64,000 bases of DNA from assembly GCF_029846715.1 (NCBI RefSeq), contig NZ_JARVWW010000018.1, positions 105,748 to 169,747 on the forward strand. The letters run 5' to 3'. The notes below the pieces were generated by a model. It was not told the origin of the DNA. It ran no database searches and worked only from the letters and a program-made list of their open reading frames with translations. Within the stretch, counting starts at the first letter, position 1; each line of letters starts with the position of its first letter. Position numbers and translations under genes: made by a program. Below, one piece after another: positions 54,555 through 63,551 of the stretch. The DNA comes from Bradyrhizobium nivariense. Its GTDB lineage: Bacteria; Pseudomonadota; Alphaproteobacteria; Rhizobiales; Xanthobacteraceae.

Positions 54555-55280
54555 TTAGCCGTTATGCGTACGAAGCAGAGTATCCTTGGCCTCGTTTACA
54601 CGGGCAGCGAGATACGTCGAGCCCCCCTGGTCGGGATGCAGTTTCTTCATCAGGGACTTGTGAGCCCGGCTGATGTCGTCACGTCCCGCCCCCGGCTGCA
54701 AGCCAAGGATCTGGTAGGCCTCCTCCGTCGTCATTTTGCCGCTCGCCACCGTGCGGCGCTGCCCCCCTGCCGCGTCGCCCTGCGCGTTCTGACGCCAAGC
54801 GGGAAACCGGCGGTCCAGATAGCTTTCAAGTAAGGCCACGCTCTCGGCGTCGAACGCCGGGACCATTGCCAGCAGGCCAGCGAGATCGAACTCGTCGAGA
54901 TCGCGCCCGGCGTGAGGCCCGGCGACGATCCGGCCTCCGAGCTGGCCAGACTCGTGGTCGAGCCGCATATCCAGGAATTGCGAGCGCACGTGCGAGGCCT
55001 GACCGGCCGGGCGCGTCGCGCCGCCGCCGAACAGCCCGCCGATATTGCCGAAGCCGGCGTTTGCCAGCGGTGTCCAGCCCAAGAGTCCGGCGCCGAAGAT
55101 CCCGAGCGGGATCGCCACCGCCAGTTCGCCCTTCAAGCCCGTGAACGCTGCGACCGCCAGCGCCACCACGCCGCCACCGAACCTGATCGCGCGTGCCAGC
55201 ACGGCCGGATTGGCGGAACGGAACATCTGGAGCAGCAGATAAAGGGTGATAACGGCGATAGCGCCGGCGATCAGGGTCAT
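54555..55280 (-). CDS. Membrane-anchored J-domain protein
   Basis: A 241-residue protein. One or two N-terminal helices (MTLIAGAIAVITLYLLLQMF; GGGVVALAVAAFTGL) anchor it. A Gly-rich middle region (GFGNIGGLFGGG) precedes a J domain at the C terminus (TTEEAYQILGLQPGAGRDDISRAHKSLMKKLHPDQGGS), with the HPD motif intact. It would recruit DnaK to the membrane, in the manner of TIM14/DjlC. It follows the VWA gene by 67 bases. Confidence 0.88.
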   Translation of the reverse strand: MTLIAGAIAVITLYLLLQMFRSANPAVLARAIRFGGGVVALAVAAFTGLKGELAVAIPLGIFGAGLLGWTPLANAGFGNIGGLFGGGATRPAGQASHVRSQFLDMRLDHESGQLGGRIVAGPHAGRDLDEFDLAGLLAMVPAFDAESVALLESYLDRRFPAWRQNAQGDAAGGQRRTVASGKMTTEEAYQILGLQPGAGRDDISRAHKSLMKKLHPDQGGSTYLAARVNEAKDTLLRTHNG

Positions 55281-55347
55281 GGCCGTAATATAGTCGGCCT
55301 ATCGTCAAAAAGCATGGTGTCCTTGTCCCCCGCAGACCGCGCCAGCG

Positions 55348-56097
55348 CTACTTCATCTGGCCGATCAGCCTGGCCGCGCCGCTGGCAGTCTTCGCCAATC
55401 GCAGCAGCGCCTCGCGTCCGCCGGCGGCGTAGGCTGCGGCTGCACGCAACAGCTCGCGCAACTGAGCCGCCGCGCCCGGATCGAACCTGCACCAGGCGCC
55501 GCCGGTCAGGCGCGCGATCTCGCGAAAGGCCTGCTCGGCGACGGCGTCATGGCCTTCCTGAAATACGAACACAGGCACCTTGAGCATGCCGAGCTCGCCG
55601 GCCTTGGCGCAGAGCTCGTCGACGTTCTCCTCCATGGCGTCGCCGACGAAGACAACGGCGCGCACGCCGGATGCGACCGCCTCGCGCCGCGCCTCGCTCA
55701 GCACCTTGCCGATCTGGGTGTCGCCGCCGCGGCAATCGATCTTGCTCATCAGCGTCGCAAGCCTGGCGCTGTCGGAGATCCATCCTGTAGCGCGGCACTC
55801 GTTGAAGCCGCGATAGTAGACGAGCCGGATGTCGAGACTGCCGAGCGCAGCGGTCTCGCGGAACATGTCGGCCTGAAGCGCGCAAGCCATGTCCCAGGTC
55901 GGCTGCCGGCTCATCGTCGCATCCAGCGCGAAGATCAGCCGGCCTTTCGCACCGGGAACATGTGGTGACAGCGCACGCGCCTTGGTGACGAAGGCGGCGA
56001 TGTCCTCCGAGGTCGACGTCCCTGCCTGCGGCACCGTGCCGCCTGGTTGCGCCGAGACGGCATCGCCGCCGCGCGGTTTGATGGGTTCGCCCGACAT
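55348..56097 (-). CDS. VWA domain protein
   Basis: A 249-residue cytoplasmic protein. The VWA core is LIFALDATMSRQPTWDMACALQADMF (MIDAS D-x-T-x-S), DIRLVYYRGFNECRATGW, CRGGDTQIGKVLSEARREAV, VVFVGDAMEENVDELC. ATG 56097 is favoured; 56157 adds 20 residues. It is followed by the J-domain gene and probably forms a conserved alphaproteobacterial pair with it. Confidence 0.87.
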   Translation of the reverse strand: MSGEPIKPRGGDAVSAQPGGTVPQAGTSTSEDIAAFVTKARALSPHVPGAKGRLIFALDATMSRQPTWDMACALQADMFRETAALGSLDIRLVYYRGFNECRATGWISDSARLATLMSKIDCRGGDTQIGKVLSEARREAVASGVRAVVFVGDAMEENVDELCAKAGELGMLKVPVFVFQEGHDAVAEQAFREIARLTGGAWCRFDPGAAAQLRELLRAAAAYAAGGREALLRLAKTASGAARLIGQMK

Positions 56098-56217
56098 CCC
56101 TTGACCCTTGCGTGAGCGGCTAATGTGGTCAGCGCGTGCAGCCCGGTCAATGAGCAAAGCCCCCGCAGGCAGGCGCCGGCGGAGGCTTTGAAATCGGGAC
56201 CGACGATGAGGGAGACG

Positions 56218-57078
56218 TCAGCTCTTGGCAGGCGCCATCAAAGCGACCGGGCCGGGCTCGAGAATCTTCGGCGGGGACGATTGCGTGTCGACCGGCGCCA
56301 CCTCGCTGTCAGTCGCGCTCAGGAACTTGTCGAGCATGCCCTGGATCGAGTTCTTGGCCGCGTCCGGACCGGTATCGCGCATGTCATTGTGCTGGAATTC
56401 GGTCTTCACGACCTGGATGCCGGCCTTCTCGCATTCCTCGTCGGTCGGGATCACGCCCGCATCGGCCTTGAACTGCGGATCGGTGGAGCGGAACGACAGG
56501 ATCTTGAACTTGCCGGCGGTGACGAAGGGAACGCGCAGATTGTCGAGCGTGACGACCTTCTTGACCTCGTCCGGATACTGCTTGGCGAAATACATCGTGA
56601 TGTCGCCGCCCATGGAGTGGCCGACCATCGTCACCCTGTCGTAGTCGGCGTTGGGCTGAACCTTCTTCATCTCCTGCATGGCGAGATGGATGTTGGCGAC
56701 GCCGCGCAGGATCTGCGGCAGCCGGCCGACATAGATCTCGCCGGGCTTGGTCACCATCGGAGGATCGGTCGGCAAATCATGCTGCGGGCTGACGACGAGG
56801 TAGCCGCGCGCAGCGAAAATGTTGGCGAGGAAGCCGTACTCGGTGTTCTTGACGGTGTTGCCGTGGTTGATCACGGCGACCGGCATCGTGATCATGCCGG
56901 CATTGGCCTGCATTTCCTTGTCACGACGGATCGCGATGTCGACGGGCACCGCACGGTTGTCGCGCGAGGCATCGTAGAAGGTGACGGTCTCGTGCTTGAT
57001 CGCCCACTTGCTCGCCGTGAAATAGGCGACGCCGCAGAGGGCACTGACCGAAACCAGAACGGCAATTCCACGCTTCAT
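56218..57078 (-). CDS. Membrane-anchored alpha/beta hydrolase
   Basis: A 286-residue hydrolase. An N-terminal anchor or uncleaved signal (MKRGIAVLVSVSALCGVAYFTASKW) is followed by the fold: PVAVINHGNTVKN (oxyanion turn), ARGYLVVSPQHDLPTDPPM, and the nucleophile elbow MVGHSMGGDITMYFAKQYP. His near the C terminus (QHNDM) can complete the triad. Substrate unknown. A PhaR-like palindrome at 57229 lies about 150 bases upstream. Confidence 0.85.
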   Translation of the reverse strand: MKRGIAVLVSVSALCGVAYFTASKWAIKHETVTFYDASRDNRAVPVDIAIRRDKEMQANAGMITMPVAVINHGNTVKNTEYGFLANIFAARGYLVVSPQHDLPTDPPMVTKPGEIYVGRLPQILRGVANIHLAMQEMKKVQPNADYDRVTMVGHSMGGDITMYFAKQYPDEVKKVVTLDNLRVPFVTAGKFKILSFRSTDPQFKADAGVIPTDEECEKAGIQVVKTEFQHNDMRDTGPDAAKNSIQGMLDKFLSATDSEVAPVDTQSSPPKILEPGPVALMAPAKS

Positions 57079-57422
57079 TTTCGTCCTCAGCCTCAGGCTC
57101 TTGCGGCCTGAATCCCTGTTGAAAATCGTTTTCTTCCGGGGCTCTTCGGCCCCTGGTCGCCTATTCCCTAATATATGTCACAGCCGCGTGACAGGAAGGC
57201 CAAATATTGTGAACCGGCAGCCCTTTCATTGTGCGTCGCACACGTTTCTTGGGCATCTCGATCTCATACGGCTACGTCAGGGTGCAGATCACCTTCCGAC
57301 GCAACCGTTCTCGATAAGGTTCAATTTTGCAGTAAACGCGGGATGAAAACGGCCGGGCGCCGACTCGGTTCCCGCGGGAACCGGCCGCTTCGATCGACTG
57401 GAAGTAGCGATATACCGCCGCC
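57079..57422. promoter_or_regulatory. Intergenic stretch with a PhaR-like palindrome
   Basis: This 344-base gap lies upstream of the hydrolase gene (start 57078) and downstream of mipZ (stop 57423). TTGTGCGTCGCACA at 57229-57242 repeats the phasin-upstream palindrome, and its reverse strand reads TGCGACGCACAA, a full match to the recalled PhaR consensus. No gene seen. Confidence 0.6.
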
Positions 57423-58346
57423 TCAAGCGCCGAGGATGTCGTGGACCTCGAGCGGCTTGTCGACCTGATTGAACCACTCGGCGCGGTTGGCCGCGCGGCG
57501 GCGGCCGCGCTCGTCGAGCGGAAGCTTGAGCTGGCGGAGCAGACTCGTCACCTCCTCCCGCGCGGTCAGATGGCCGAGATTGGGCCGCATGCCGAGCGTG
57601 GCCTCGTCGATCACGTCCAGCGCGGTCAGGCCGCGCGGGAAGAACTCGCGATAGACGACGCGTTCGGCGAAGCCGTCGACGTAGCGGAAGCCGAGCCGCA
57701 GCGACAAATCCTTCAACCCCTCGGCGACGAGCTGCTTGTTGCGGGAGCCCAGCATCGAGAGGCGGTTGCGCACCACGATCCAGTCGGTGGTCGCGCCATC
57801 GAGCTGGCGGCGCTTGCGGCGGGTGTCCCGCACCATCTCGGCGTAGTGGCTCTCGCCCGTCACCGCGTAGTTGGCGGGATCGACGGTGCCGAGCACATCG
57901 AAATCGAGGAAGCTGTCGTTGATCGGGGTCACCAGCGTGTCGGCCATCGAGTGCGCAAGCCGCATCAAATAGCTGTCGGTGCCAGGCGTATCGATGACGA
58001 TGAAGTCGAAGCTGCTCTCGACCGCCGAGACCGCCTCCATGAACTGAAGGAACTCGGAATTCTCGTTCTCGGCGACCTGCATGGTCTCGCCGAGCTTGAT
58101 GCAGCGATGCAGCGGCAGTTCGAGGTCGAGCTTGGTGCGGCGCGCCCAGGCGGAACGGTTGTTGATGTAGTGAGTAAAGCTCTGCTGACGGCAGTCGAGG
58201 TCGATGGTGGCGACGCGCTGGCCGGCTTTCAGAAGCGCGACCGCGATGTGCAAGGCGGTGGTCGACTTGCCGGAGCCGCCCTTCTCGTTGCCGAGCACGA
58301 CCACATGTGCCGAGCCGGACTGGCCTTGGCTAGCTTGCACAAGCAT
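57423..58346 (-). CDS. mipZ: Division plane positioning ATPase MipZ (ParA family)
   Basis: A 307-residue ParA/MinD-type ATPase. Walker A GNEKGGSGKST near residue 20, ATIDLDCRQQSFTHYINNR (switch I region), DFIVIDTPGTDSYLMRLAHSMADTLVTPINDSFLDFDVLG. MipZ forms a gradient from the poles and blocks FtsZ away from midcell. ATG 58346 is chosen because GAGG stands six bases upstream; 58361 is an alternative. Confidence 0.93.
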   Translation of the reverse strand: MLVQASQGQSGSAHVVVLGNEKGGSGKSTTALHIAVALLKAGQRVATIDLDCRQQSFTHYINNRSAWARRTKLDLELPLHRCIKLGETMQVAENENSEFLQFMEAVSAVESSFDFIVIDTPGTDSYLMRLAHSMADTLVTPINDSFLDFDVLGTVDPANYAVTGESHYAEMVRDTRRKRRQLDGATTDWIVVRNRLSMLGSRNKQLVAEGLKDLSLRLGFRYVDGFAERVVYREFFPRGLTALDVIDEATLGMRPNLGHLTAREEVTSLLRQLKLPLDERGRRRAANRAEWFNQVDKPLEVHDILGA

Positions 58347-58628
58347 CGCGATCCTCAACACCCCTAACGAATATCTTCGAGTTGGGCACGTCTGCGGTCA
58401 AGTGAAATGCGTGACAGGTAATGCAAATCGCAGCACGCCATCCTTCATCATGAATCGCTGCGCCGCTTCGCGTCTGTGATCCAGCCCACAATGTCGCGGC
58501 ATCCTGCGCGGCTTTGCGCGGGATGCCGTGCCGCATCCGGATGCATGGCGTCCACGGTCGCCGCTTGTTAAGGTTAGCCTGCGGGGCGCGGGGACGCGCC
58601 CGCCGATTCCCAACCCCGTCGAGTTCTG

Positions 58629-59480
58629 ATGTCACGCAGCCCCTTGATCGCCCGCACGGTCCCCACCTTGCGACGCGCCGTCGACAATCTTCGCAAGCGA
58701 AAGGCCACGATCGCGCTGGTCCCGACCATGGGGGCGCTCCATGACGGCCATGTGTCGCTGGTGCGCCTGGCCAGGCGGCGCGCGAGCCGCGTCGTGGTGT
58801 CGATCTTCGTCAACCCGACCCAGTTCGCACCGACCGAGGATTTTGGCGCCTATCCGCGAACCTGGAAGGCCGATCTCGCCAAGCTCGCCGCCGAGGACGT
58901 CGATATCGTCTGGCACCCCGGCGCCGAGGCCATGTATCCGGGGGGCTTTGCGACCCGCATCGTGCCGGAGGGGCCGGCGCTGGCCGGCCTCGAGGACCGC
59001 TTCCGCCCGCATTTCTTCGGTGGCGTCGCCACCGTCGTCGGCAAGCTGCTCACGCAATGCCGGCCGGATGTCGCGATCTTCGGCGAGAAGGATTTTCAGC
59101 AGTTGCGGGTGGTGGCGCAGATGGCCCGCGACCTCGACCTCGGCGTCAAGGTGATCGGCTCCCGCACCGTGCGCGAGCGCGACGGGCTCGCGATGTCCTC
59201 GCGCAACGTCTACCTGTCGCCACAGCAGCGGCAGACCGCGACCACGCTGTACCGGGCCATGAAGGAGAGCGCCGGGCGCATCCGCGCCGGCGAAGCGGTC
59301 GCCGCCGCAATGGCGCGCGGTGCCGCGATGATCGCGGCGGCCGGCTTTGAGCTCGACTATTTCGAGGTGCGCCATGCCGCGACCCTGGTGCCGGTCACCT
59401 CGGGCAACGACGGCCCCTTGCGAATCCTGGTCGCGGCCAAGCTCGGCACGACCCGGCTGATCGACAATATCGCGGTTTAG
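58629..59480 (+). CDS. panC: Pantothenate synthetase
   Basis: A 283-residue enzyme joining pantoate and beta-alanine with ATP. LVPTMGALHDGHVSLVRLARRRA (HIGH-like), VSIFVNPTQFAPTEDF, GVATVVGKLLTQCRPDVAIFGEKDFQQL and RDGLAMSSRNVYLSPQQR are all present. panB is not in the window. It converges on the DUF1489 gene with a 4-base overlap. The preceding 267 bases have no gene. Confidence 0.96.
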   Translation: MSRSPLIARTVPTLRRAVDNLRKRKATIALVPTMGALHDGHVSLVRLARRRASRVVVSIFVNPTQFAPTEDFGAYPRTWKADLAKLAAEDVDIVWHPGAEAMYPGGFATRIVPEGPALAGLEDRFRPHFFGGVATVVGKLLTQCRPDVAIFGEKDFQQLRVVAQMARDLDLGVKVIGSRTVRERDGLAMSSRNVYLSPQQRQTATTLYRAMKESAGRIRAGEAVAAAMARGAAMIAAAGFELDYFEVRHAATLVPVTSGNDGPLRILVAAKLGTTRLIDNIAV

Positions 59481-59917
59481 AGCAATCCGAGATCACGCAG
59501 CTCGCGCCGCATCGGCTCCGGCATCGCCGCGATCGAGCCGGCGGCGGACTTGCCGAGATCGGGCGGCACGGAATCGTCGGCGAGATAGCGCCAGCCCTGG
59601 AACGGGCGCATCGGTCGCGGCAACACCGGGATCACCTTCGGCTGCATCACGATCCGGCAGCGTCCGATGCCGTCCTTGTCGCGGAACGGCTCGATGCCGA
59701 TGATCTTTTCGCGCGCGGCGACCTCGCCCTTGATCACCCAATAGAGCGACCCGCCCGACAGGATCTCCGAGTCGCGCTTGGGCACCATGCGGGTGATGTG
59801 GATGTGATGTTGCGGCAGACCCTTCTTCTTGGCGGTCCGCATCCGTTCGGCGGTCCACTCCTTCAATTCCTTGATGGAGTCGCAGCCGACGGCGAGCTTG
59901 ATCAGATGTAGTGGCAT
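59477..59917 (-). CDS. DUF1489 family protein
   Basis: A 146-residue protein of the DUF1489 family: MPLHLIKLAVGCDSIKELKEWTAERM, HITRMVPKRDSEILSGGSLYWVIKGEVAAREKIIGIEPFRDKDGIGRCRIVMQPKVIPV, RPFQGWRYLADDSVPPDL. Restricted to alphaproteobacteria as far as I recall; function unknown. Confidence 0.92.
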   Translation of the reverse strand: MPLHLIKLAVGCDSIKELKEWTAERMRTAKKKGLPQHHIHITRMVPKRDSEILSGGSLYWVIKGEVAAREKIIGIEPFRDKDGIGRCRIVMQPKVIPVLPRPMRPFQGWRYLADDSVPPDLGKSAAGSIAAMPEPMRRELRDLGLL

Positions 59918-59959
59918 GCCCCAGCATTAGCCGGGCAGCCACGCATTTGGAATGCCGAT

Positions 59960-60943
59960 TTACTCTTTATCCGCAGCCGGGGGAGCCGCGGCCGGCGGCG
60001 CGAGCGGAACCGGTGCCGCCACCGGCGCCCGTGCAGCCTTCGGCGCAGGCGGCTTCTTCGCGGCCTGTGCCGCGGGCGCTGCGGCCTGTGCCGAGGCCGC
60101 TGCCGGGGCGCGCGGAGCCGGCGCGGCCGCTGCGTTTGCGGCGGGCGCCGTCTGGCGCGTCGCAGCCGTCGGCGGCTCCGGATTCATGATGCTGACCGGC
60201 GGCGTCGACGAGGCGCTCGGGAACTCCGCATTGGTCGGCTTGCCGGTCGGCATCGACGGCGGCAGTCCGGCAAGCGCGGCATTGGCCGGCAACGTCGCGG
60301 GCGCATTCCAGCTCGGCGCGTAGCGCGCGACCAGCGTGTCGTAGAGATGGGAATCCATATTGGCAACGACCTGCCGCTGATCGGTCAGCGAGCGGAAGGC
60401 CGCGCAGTCGAACCGCGTGCAGCCCTCGCGCGCGACCAGCACCTGCGCGACCAAACCATAGCGATCACGCTCCAGCGATTTGCGCAGCAGCTTCATGTCG
60501 AGCGTCAGGCTCTTCTCGGCCGTCGCGGCATCGCCGAGCGCCATCAGCCGGTCGATCCTGGCTGCGGTGGTGGAGACGGCTGCCGCCGCCGCGTCAGGCG
60601 CGCCGAACAGCGCCTTCTCGCAGCCAATGGCCACGGCATCGCCGGCGAGATCGTCGAGACAGGACAGCGCCGGCAGGCTCGCGGTAACAGCGGCCTGCGC
60701 GCGCGCCTCGGTCGGCGTGGTCTGCCCGGCCGGTCCATCGACGCGGACGGTGGCAGCCAGCGCGATGGCAATGGCGAGCAGTGAAATGACGGCCAGCGCG
60801 CCGTTGGCGACCGACCTCTCGGCGCGCAGCAGCGTGACCAGGAGGATCAGTCCGAACAAGCCGGCAGCCGCCAGCGTCATCCACATGGGAAGGGGCGGCG
60901 AGCGCCAGATTTGGTCGAGCGACGAGGCCCATGCCCAGTTCAT
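59960..60943 (-). CDS. Membrane protein with Ala/Pro-rich tail, unknown function
   Basis: A 327-residue protein. Two N-terminal helices (WMTLAAAGLFGLILLVTLL; GALAVISLLAIAIALAATV) are followed by a periplasmic region with four conserved-looking cysteines (LSCLDDLAGDAVAIGCEKALFG; VAREGCTRFDCAAFRSL) and the motif VVANMDSHLYDTLVARYAPSW, then ~100 residues of Ala/Pro. It resembles a family seen in bradyrhizobia; no function known. Confidence 0.82.
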   Translation of the reverse strand: MNWAWASSLDQIWRSPPLPMWMTLAAAGLFGLILLVTLLRAERSVANGALAVISLLAIAIALAATVRVDGPAGQTTPTEARAQAAVTASLPALSCLDDLAGDAVAIGCEKALFGAPDAAAAAVSTTAARIDRLMALGDAATAEKSLTLDMKLLRKSLERDRYGLVAQVLVAREGCTRFDCAAFRSLTDQRQVVANMDSHLYDTLVARYAPSWNAPATLPANAALAGLPPSMPTGKPTNAEFPSASSTPPVSIMNPEPPTAATRQTAPAANAAAAPAPRAPAAASAQAAAPAAQAAKKPPAPKAARAPVAAPVPLAPPAAAPPAADKE

Positions 60944-61101
60944 GCGCGACGTCCCCTCACGCGAGCAGAGAGCGAATGGTCAAAGCGAGCACCGAGAGTC
61001 GGCAACTGCCCCCGGCCCACCTTGTGAAGGTGAAGCGGGCCTTTTGACGGCGGCAGGATGCAATTCCGCGGGACGCGCCAATGCGCGGATAGCGTCGGCC
61101 T

Positions 61102-61308
61102 TCAGGACAGCGCGAGCTGGCTTTCCTTGGCGACGCGTTCGAAGGCTTCGGTCGAGCTCTTGATACGGTACTGGCAGTCGTCGCCATCCGTCGGCAGCAG
61201 GCGGATGACCTCATACGAGCCGCTGGCAGCAGGGCGTGCGACATTGCTGGCCGTGAACAATACACGCGCGCCAATAGGGAATTTGTGCTTCAACACCCTC
61301 TCCATCAC
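61102..61308 (-). CDS. Small conserved hypothetical protein (68 aa)
   Basis: A 68-residue, beta-rich, SH3-like small protein: MERVLKHKFPIGARVLFTASNVARPAASGSYEVIRLLPTDGDDCQYRIKSSTEAFERVAKESQLAL. Residues 1 and 2 are both ATG. The sequence pattern (GARVLF...YEVIRLLP...YRIKS) is typical of a family common in rhizobia, but the function is unknown. Confidence 0.82.
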   Translation of the reverse strand: MMERVLKHKFPIGARVLFTASNVARPAASGSYEVIRLLPTDGDDCQYRIKSSTEAFERVAKESQLALS

Positions 61309-61481
61309 TCAAACAACGCCTGCCACGCCCATGGTCCCACTGCGTCGGCCGGCCGGAAACCCGGCCGCTATATAGCATGCGGCCGGCCTTTTTGGCCAGC
61401 AGTATACCGCTATGGCAAGTGCCAATTTTGCAGCTATTTCAGAGTGATGCCGCCGGCCGGTGATGCCGTGGAACCGGTTCC

Positions 61482-61850
61482 TCAGGCGGTATGGGGCAAA
61501 TGGCCGTCGGGGCTGGCGTGGTCCACTGCCTTGGGCAGTTCCTGGGCCAGAATCTGGCCCAGCTGGTCGACCGGGATGTTGTAGCGCGCAGCCAATTGGC
61601 GGACGGTATCGCTGCCGAGCACGCTGCGGAGCTGGTCGGCCGAGATCGGCAGGTTCTGGCCATTGCCGAGCCAGGATTTGACCTGGTCACCGAACCCCGC
61701 CTGCTGGAGTTTTGCGACGATCGCGCCGAGGCCGCCCTGATTGTTGCTGCCGAGCACCTCGTTCAGCACGGCCGGCAACACGGCTGCGCCGAGCTGGCCA
61801 AGCGCGCTGCGGAGCGCCGGGTTGTTCTCCAGCGAGTCCAGGATTCCCAT
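61482..61850 (-). CDS. YidB/DUF937 family protein
   Basis: A 122-residue DUF937/YidB-type protein: MGILDSLENNPALRSALGQLGAAVLPAVLNEVLG, GGLGAIVAKLQQAGFGDQVKSWLGNGQNLPISADQLRSVLGSDTVRQLAARYNIPVDQLGQILAQELPKAVDHASPDGHLP. The family resembles ubiquitin-associated or LysM-type helical proteins; no confirmed function. A TTGC-N6-TCAA box at 61899 lies ~50 bases upstream. Confidence 0.9.
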   Translation of the reverse strand: MGILDSLENNPALRSALGQLGAAVLPAVLNEVLGSNNQGGLGAIVAKLQQAGFGDQVKSWLGNGQNLPISADQLRSVLGSDTVRQLAARYNIPVDQLGQILAQELPKAVDHASPDGHLPHTA

Positions 61851-61942
61851 GATGTCCCCTTTCCTTGCCGATCATTCGACCGATTGAGCGCCGCCGGCTT
61901 GCTCGACGTCAAGCGACGCCCGATCACAATCATGCGTTAAGC

Positions 61943-61991
61943 GAGCATGATCTGATCGGAAAACCGGTCTCCACTTTTCCGGATCATGCTC
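61943..61991. repeat. Intergenic palindromic repeat (GAGCATGATC type)
   Basis: GAGCATGATC...GGATCATGCTC with the core GGAAAACCGGTCTCCACTTT. It is the inverse of the repeat at 21622-21669, and its core resembles 6852-6907. It overlaps the stop codon of the GST gene (61990-61992). Confidence 0.8.
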
Positions 61992-62652
61992 ACACGTTCT
62001 CGAACTTTTCGATGACAAGCATTTCGGCGAGCCCGTCCCGGGTCCATTCCTGGAACGCCGGCAGCGCCAGCATCGTGTCCATGTAGGCCTTGGTCTCCGG
62101 CGTGACCTCGATCGCGTAGGTGCGGAAGCGGTGCACGACCGGGGCAAACATCGCATCCGCCGCGCCGAAGCGCCCGAACAGGAACGGTCCATTGGCGCCG
62201 TAGCGCGTCCGGCACTCGCGCCAGATCTCCTGCACGCGCGCGATGTTGGCGTCGGCCTCCGCCGACAGCGTCACCGGGCGCACGGGGCGGTGCAGGTTCA
62301 TGCCGCATTCGTTGCGCAGGGCCATGAAGCCGGAATGCATCTCGGCGCACACCGAACGGGCATGCGCGCGGGCAGCGACATCGTCGGGCCACAGCTTCTT
62401 CTCCGGGTAGCGCTCGGCGATGTATTCGATGATGCTGAGCGAATCCCACACGGTGATGTCGCCGTCGACCAGCACCGGCACCTTGCCGGCGCGGCTGAAG
62501 GCGAGGATTTGCTCCTTGTCCGCGGGATTGTCGGTGTAGAGCGGGATGACGGTCTCCACGAACGGAATGTCGTTGGCGCGCAGCGCGAGCCAGGGCCGCA
62601 TCGACCATGACGAGTAGTTCTTGTTGCCGATTGCGAGTTTCAGCGCAGCCAT
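61990..62652 (-). CDS. Glutathione S-transferase family protein
   Basis: A 220-residue GST: thioredoxin-like N domain (KLAIGNKNYSSWSMRPWLALRANDIPF, GKVPVLVDGDITVWDSLSIIEYIAERYPEKKLWP) and helical C domain with FLFGRFGAADAMFAPVVHRFRTY. The Ser in NKNYSSWS is the probable catalytic residue. GGAAAGGA stands eight bases before ATG 62652. It detoxifies electrophiles with glutathione. Confidence 0.93.
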   Translation of the reverse strand: MAALKLAIGNKNYSSWSMRPWLALRANDIPFVETVIPLYTDNPADKEQILAFSRAGKVPVLVDGDITVWDSLSIIEYIAERYPEKKLWPDDVAARAHARSVCAEMHSGFMALRNECGMNLHRPVRPVTLSAEADANIARVQEIWRECRTRYGANGPFLFGRFGAADAMFAPVVHRFRTYAIEVTPETKAYMDTMLALPAFQEWTRDGLAEMLVIEKFENV

Positions 62653-62774
62653 GTCATCAGTCCTTTCCGAGACGTCTAAGCGAGCTGCTTTTAACGCCAT
62701 CGCCTGCCGCCAATCAATCGTTGCCGCACCTCGCCATGCGTGGCAATCGTTGCGATCTTCGCCAGGAGACAGAC

Positions 62775-63500
62775 ATGAGCAGGCATTGGGTCGACATCAC
62801 CGCCGTCGGCTTCTTCATCATCGAATGGCTGGTCTACGCGCTGACGCTGGAGCATTCGGCCTATGGCCGCGACAGCCTGTCGGCGCGCATGAACCGCTAC
62901 CGCGAGGTGTGGGTCCGCCGGCTGCTCGACCGCGACGCGCGCATGGTCGACATGCAGATCATGGCCTCGCTGCAGAACGGCACCGCCTTCTTCGCCTCCA
63001 CCAGCCTGATCGCACTCGGCGGCGCGCTGGCGCTGCTGCACGCGACCAACGACGCCATTGAGATTCTGGGCAAGCTGCCGATCGACCTCAGCACCTCGCC
63101 CGCGCTGTGGGAGCTGAAATGCGTCGGCCTTGTGTTGATCTGCGTCTACGCCTTCTTCAAATTCGCGTGGTCGTACCGCCTGTTCAACTACGTCGCGATC
63201 CTGTTCGGCGGCATGCCGCCGGCCTCCCAGCGCGGCACGCCGGAGGCCGAAGCCCACGTCTTCCGCACCTCGCGTCTGTTCGAATCCGCCGGCCGCCATT
63301 TCAACCGCGGCCAGCGCGCCTTCTTCTTCGCGCTCGGCTATCTCGGCTGGTTCGTCAGCCCGTGGGTGCTGTTCGTGACCACGGCAGCCGTGGTGATCGT
63401 GACATGGCGGCGGCAATTCGCGTCGAGCGCGTGGGCTGCGATGGCACCGGAGGTGGTGGCGGATGGTGATGAGGCGCGGAAGCGCGGTCCTCAGAGCTAA
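62775..63500 (+). CDS. DUF599 family membrane protein
   Basis: A 241-residue membrane protein of the DUF599 family: ITAVGFFIIEWLVYALTLEHSAYGRDSLSARMNRYREVW, MQIMASLQNGTAFFASTSLIALGGALALL, YAFFKFAWSYRLFNYVAILFGGMP and a final helix (YLGWFVSPWVLFVTTAAVVIVTW). AGGAG precedes ATG 62775. Function unknown. Confidence 0.9.
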   Translation: MSRHWVDITAVGFFIIEWLVYALTLEHSAYGRDSLSARMNRYREVWVRRLLDRDARMVDMQIMASLQNGTAFFASTSLIALGGALALLHATNDAIEILGKLPIDLSTSPALWELKCVGLVLICVYAFFKFAWSYRLFNYVAILFGGMPPASQRGTPEAEAHVFRTSRLFESAGRHFNRGQRAFFFALGYLGWFVSPWVLFVTTAAVVIVTWRRQFASSAWAAMAPEVVADGDEARKRGPQS

Positions 63501-63551
63501 GGAGATGGAGTGCTGCACGGCGCTCGCTTCATCGTCATTGCGAAGTATCGG

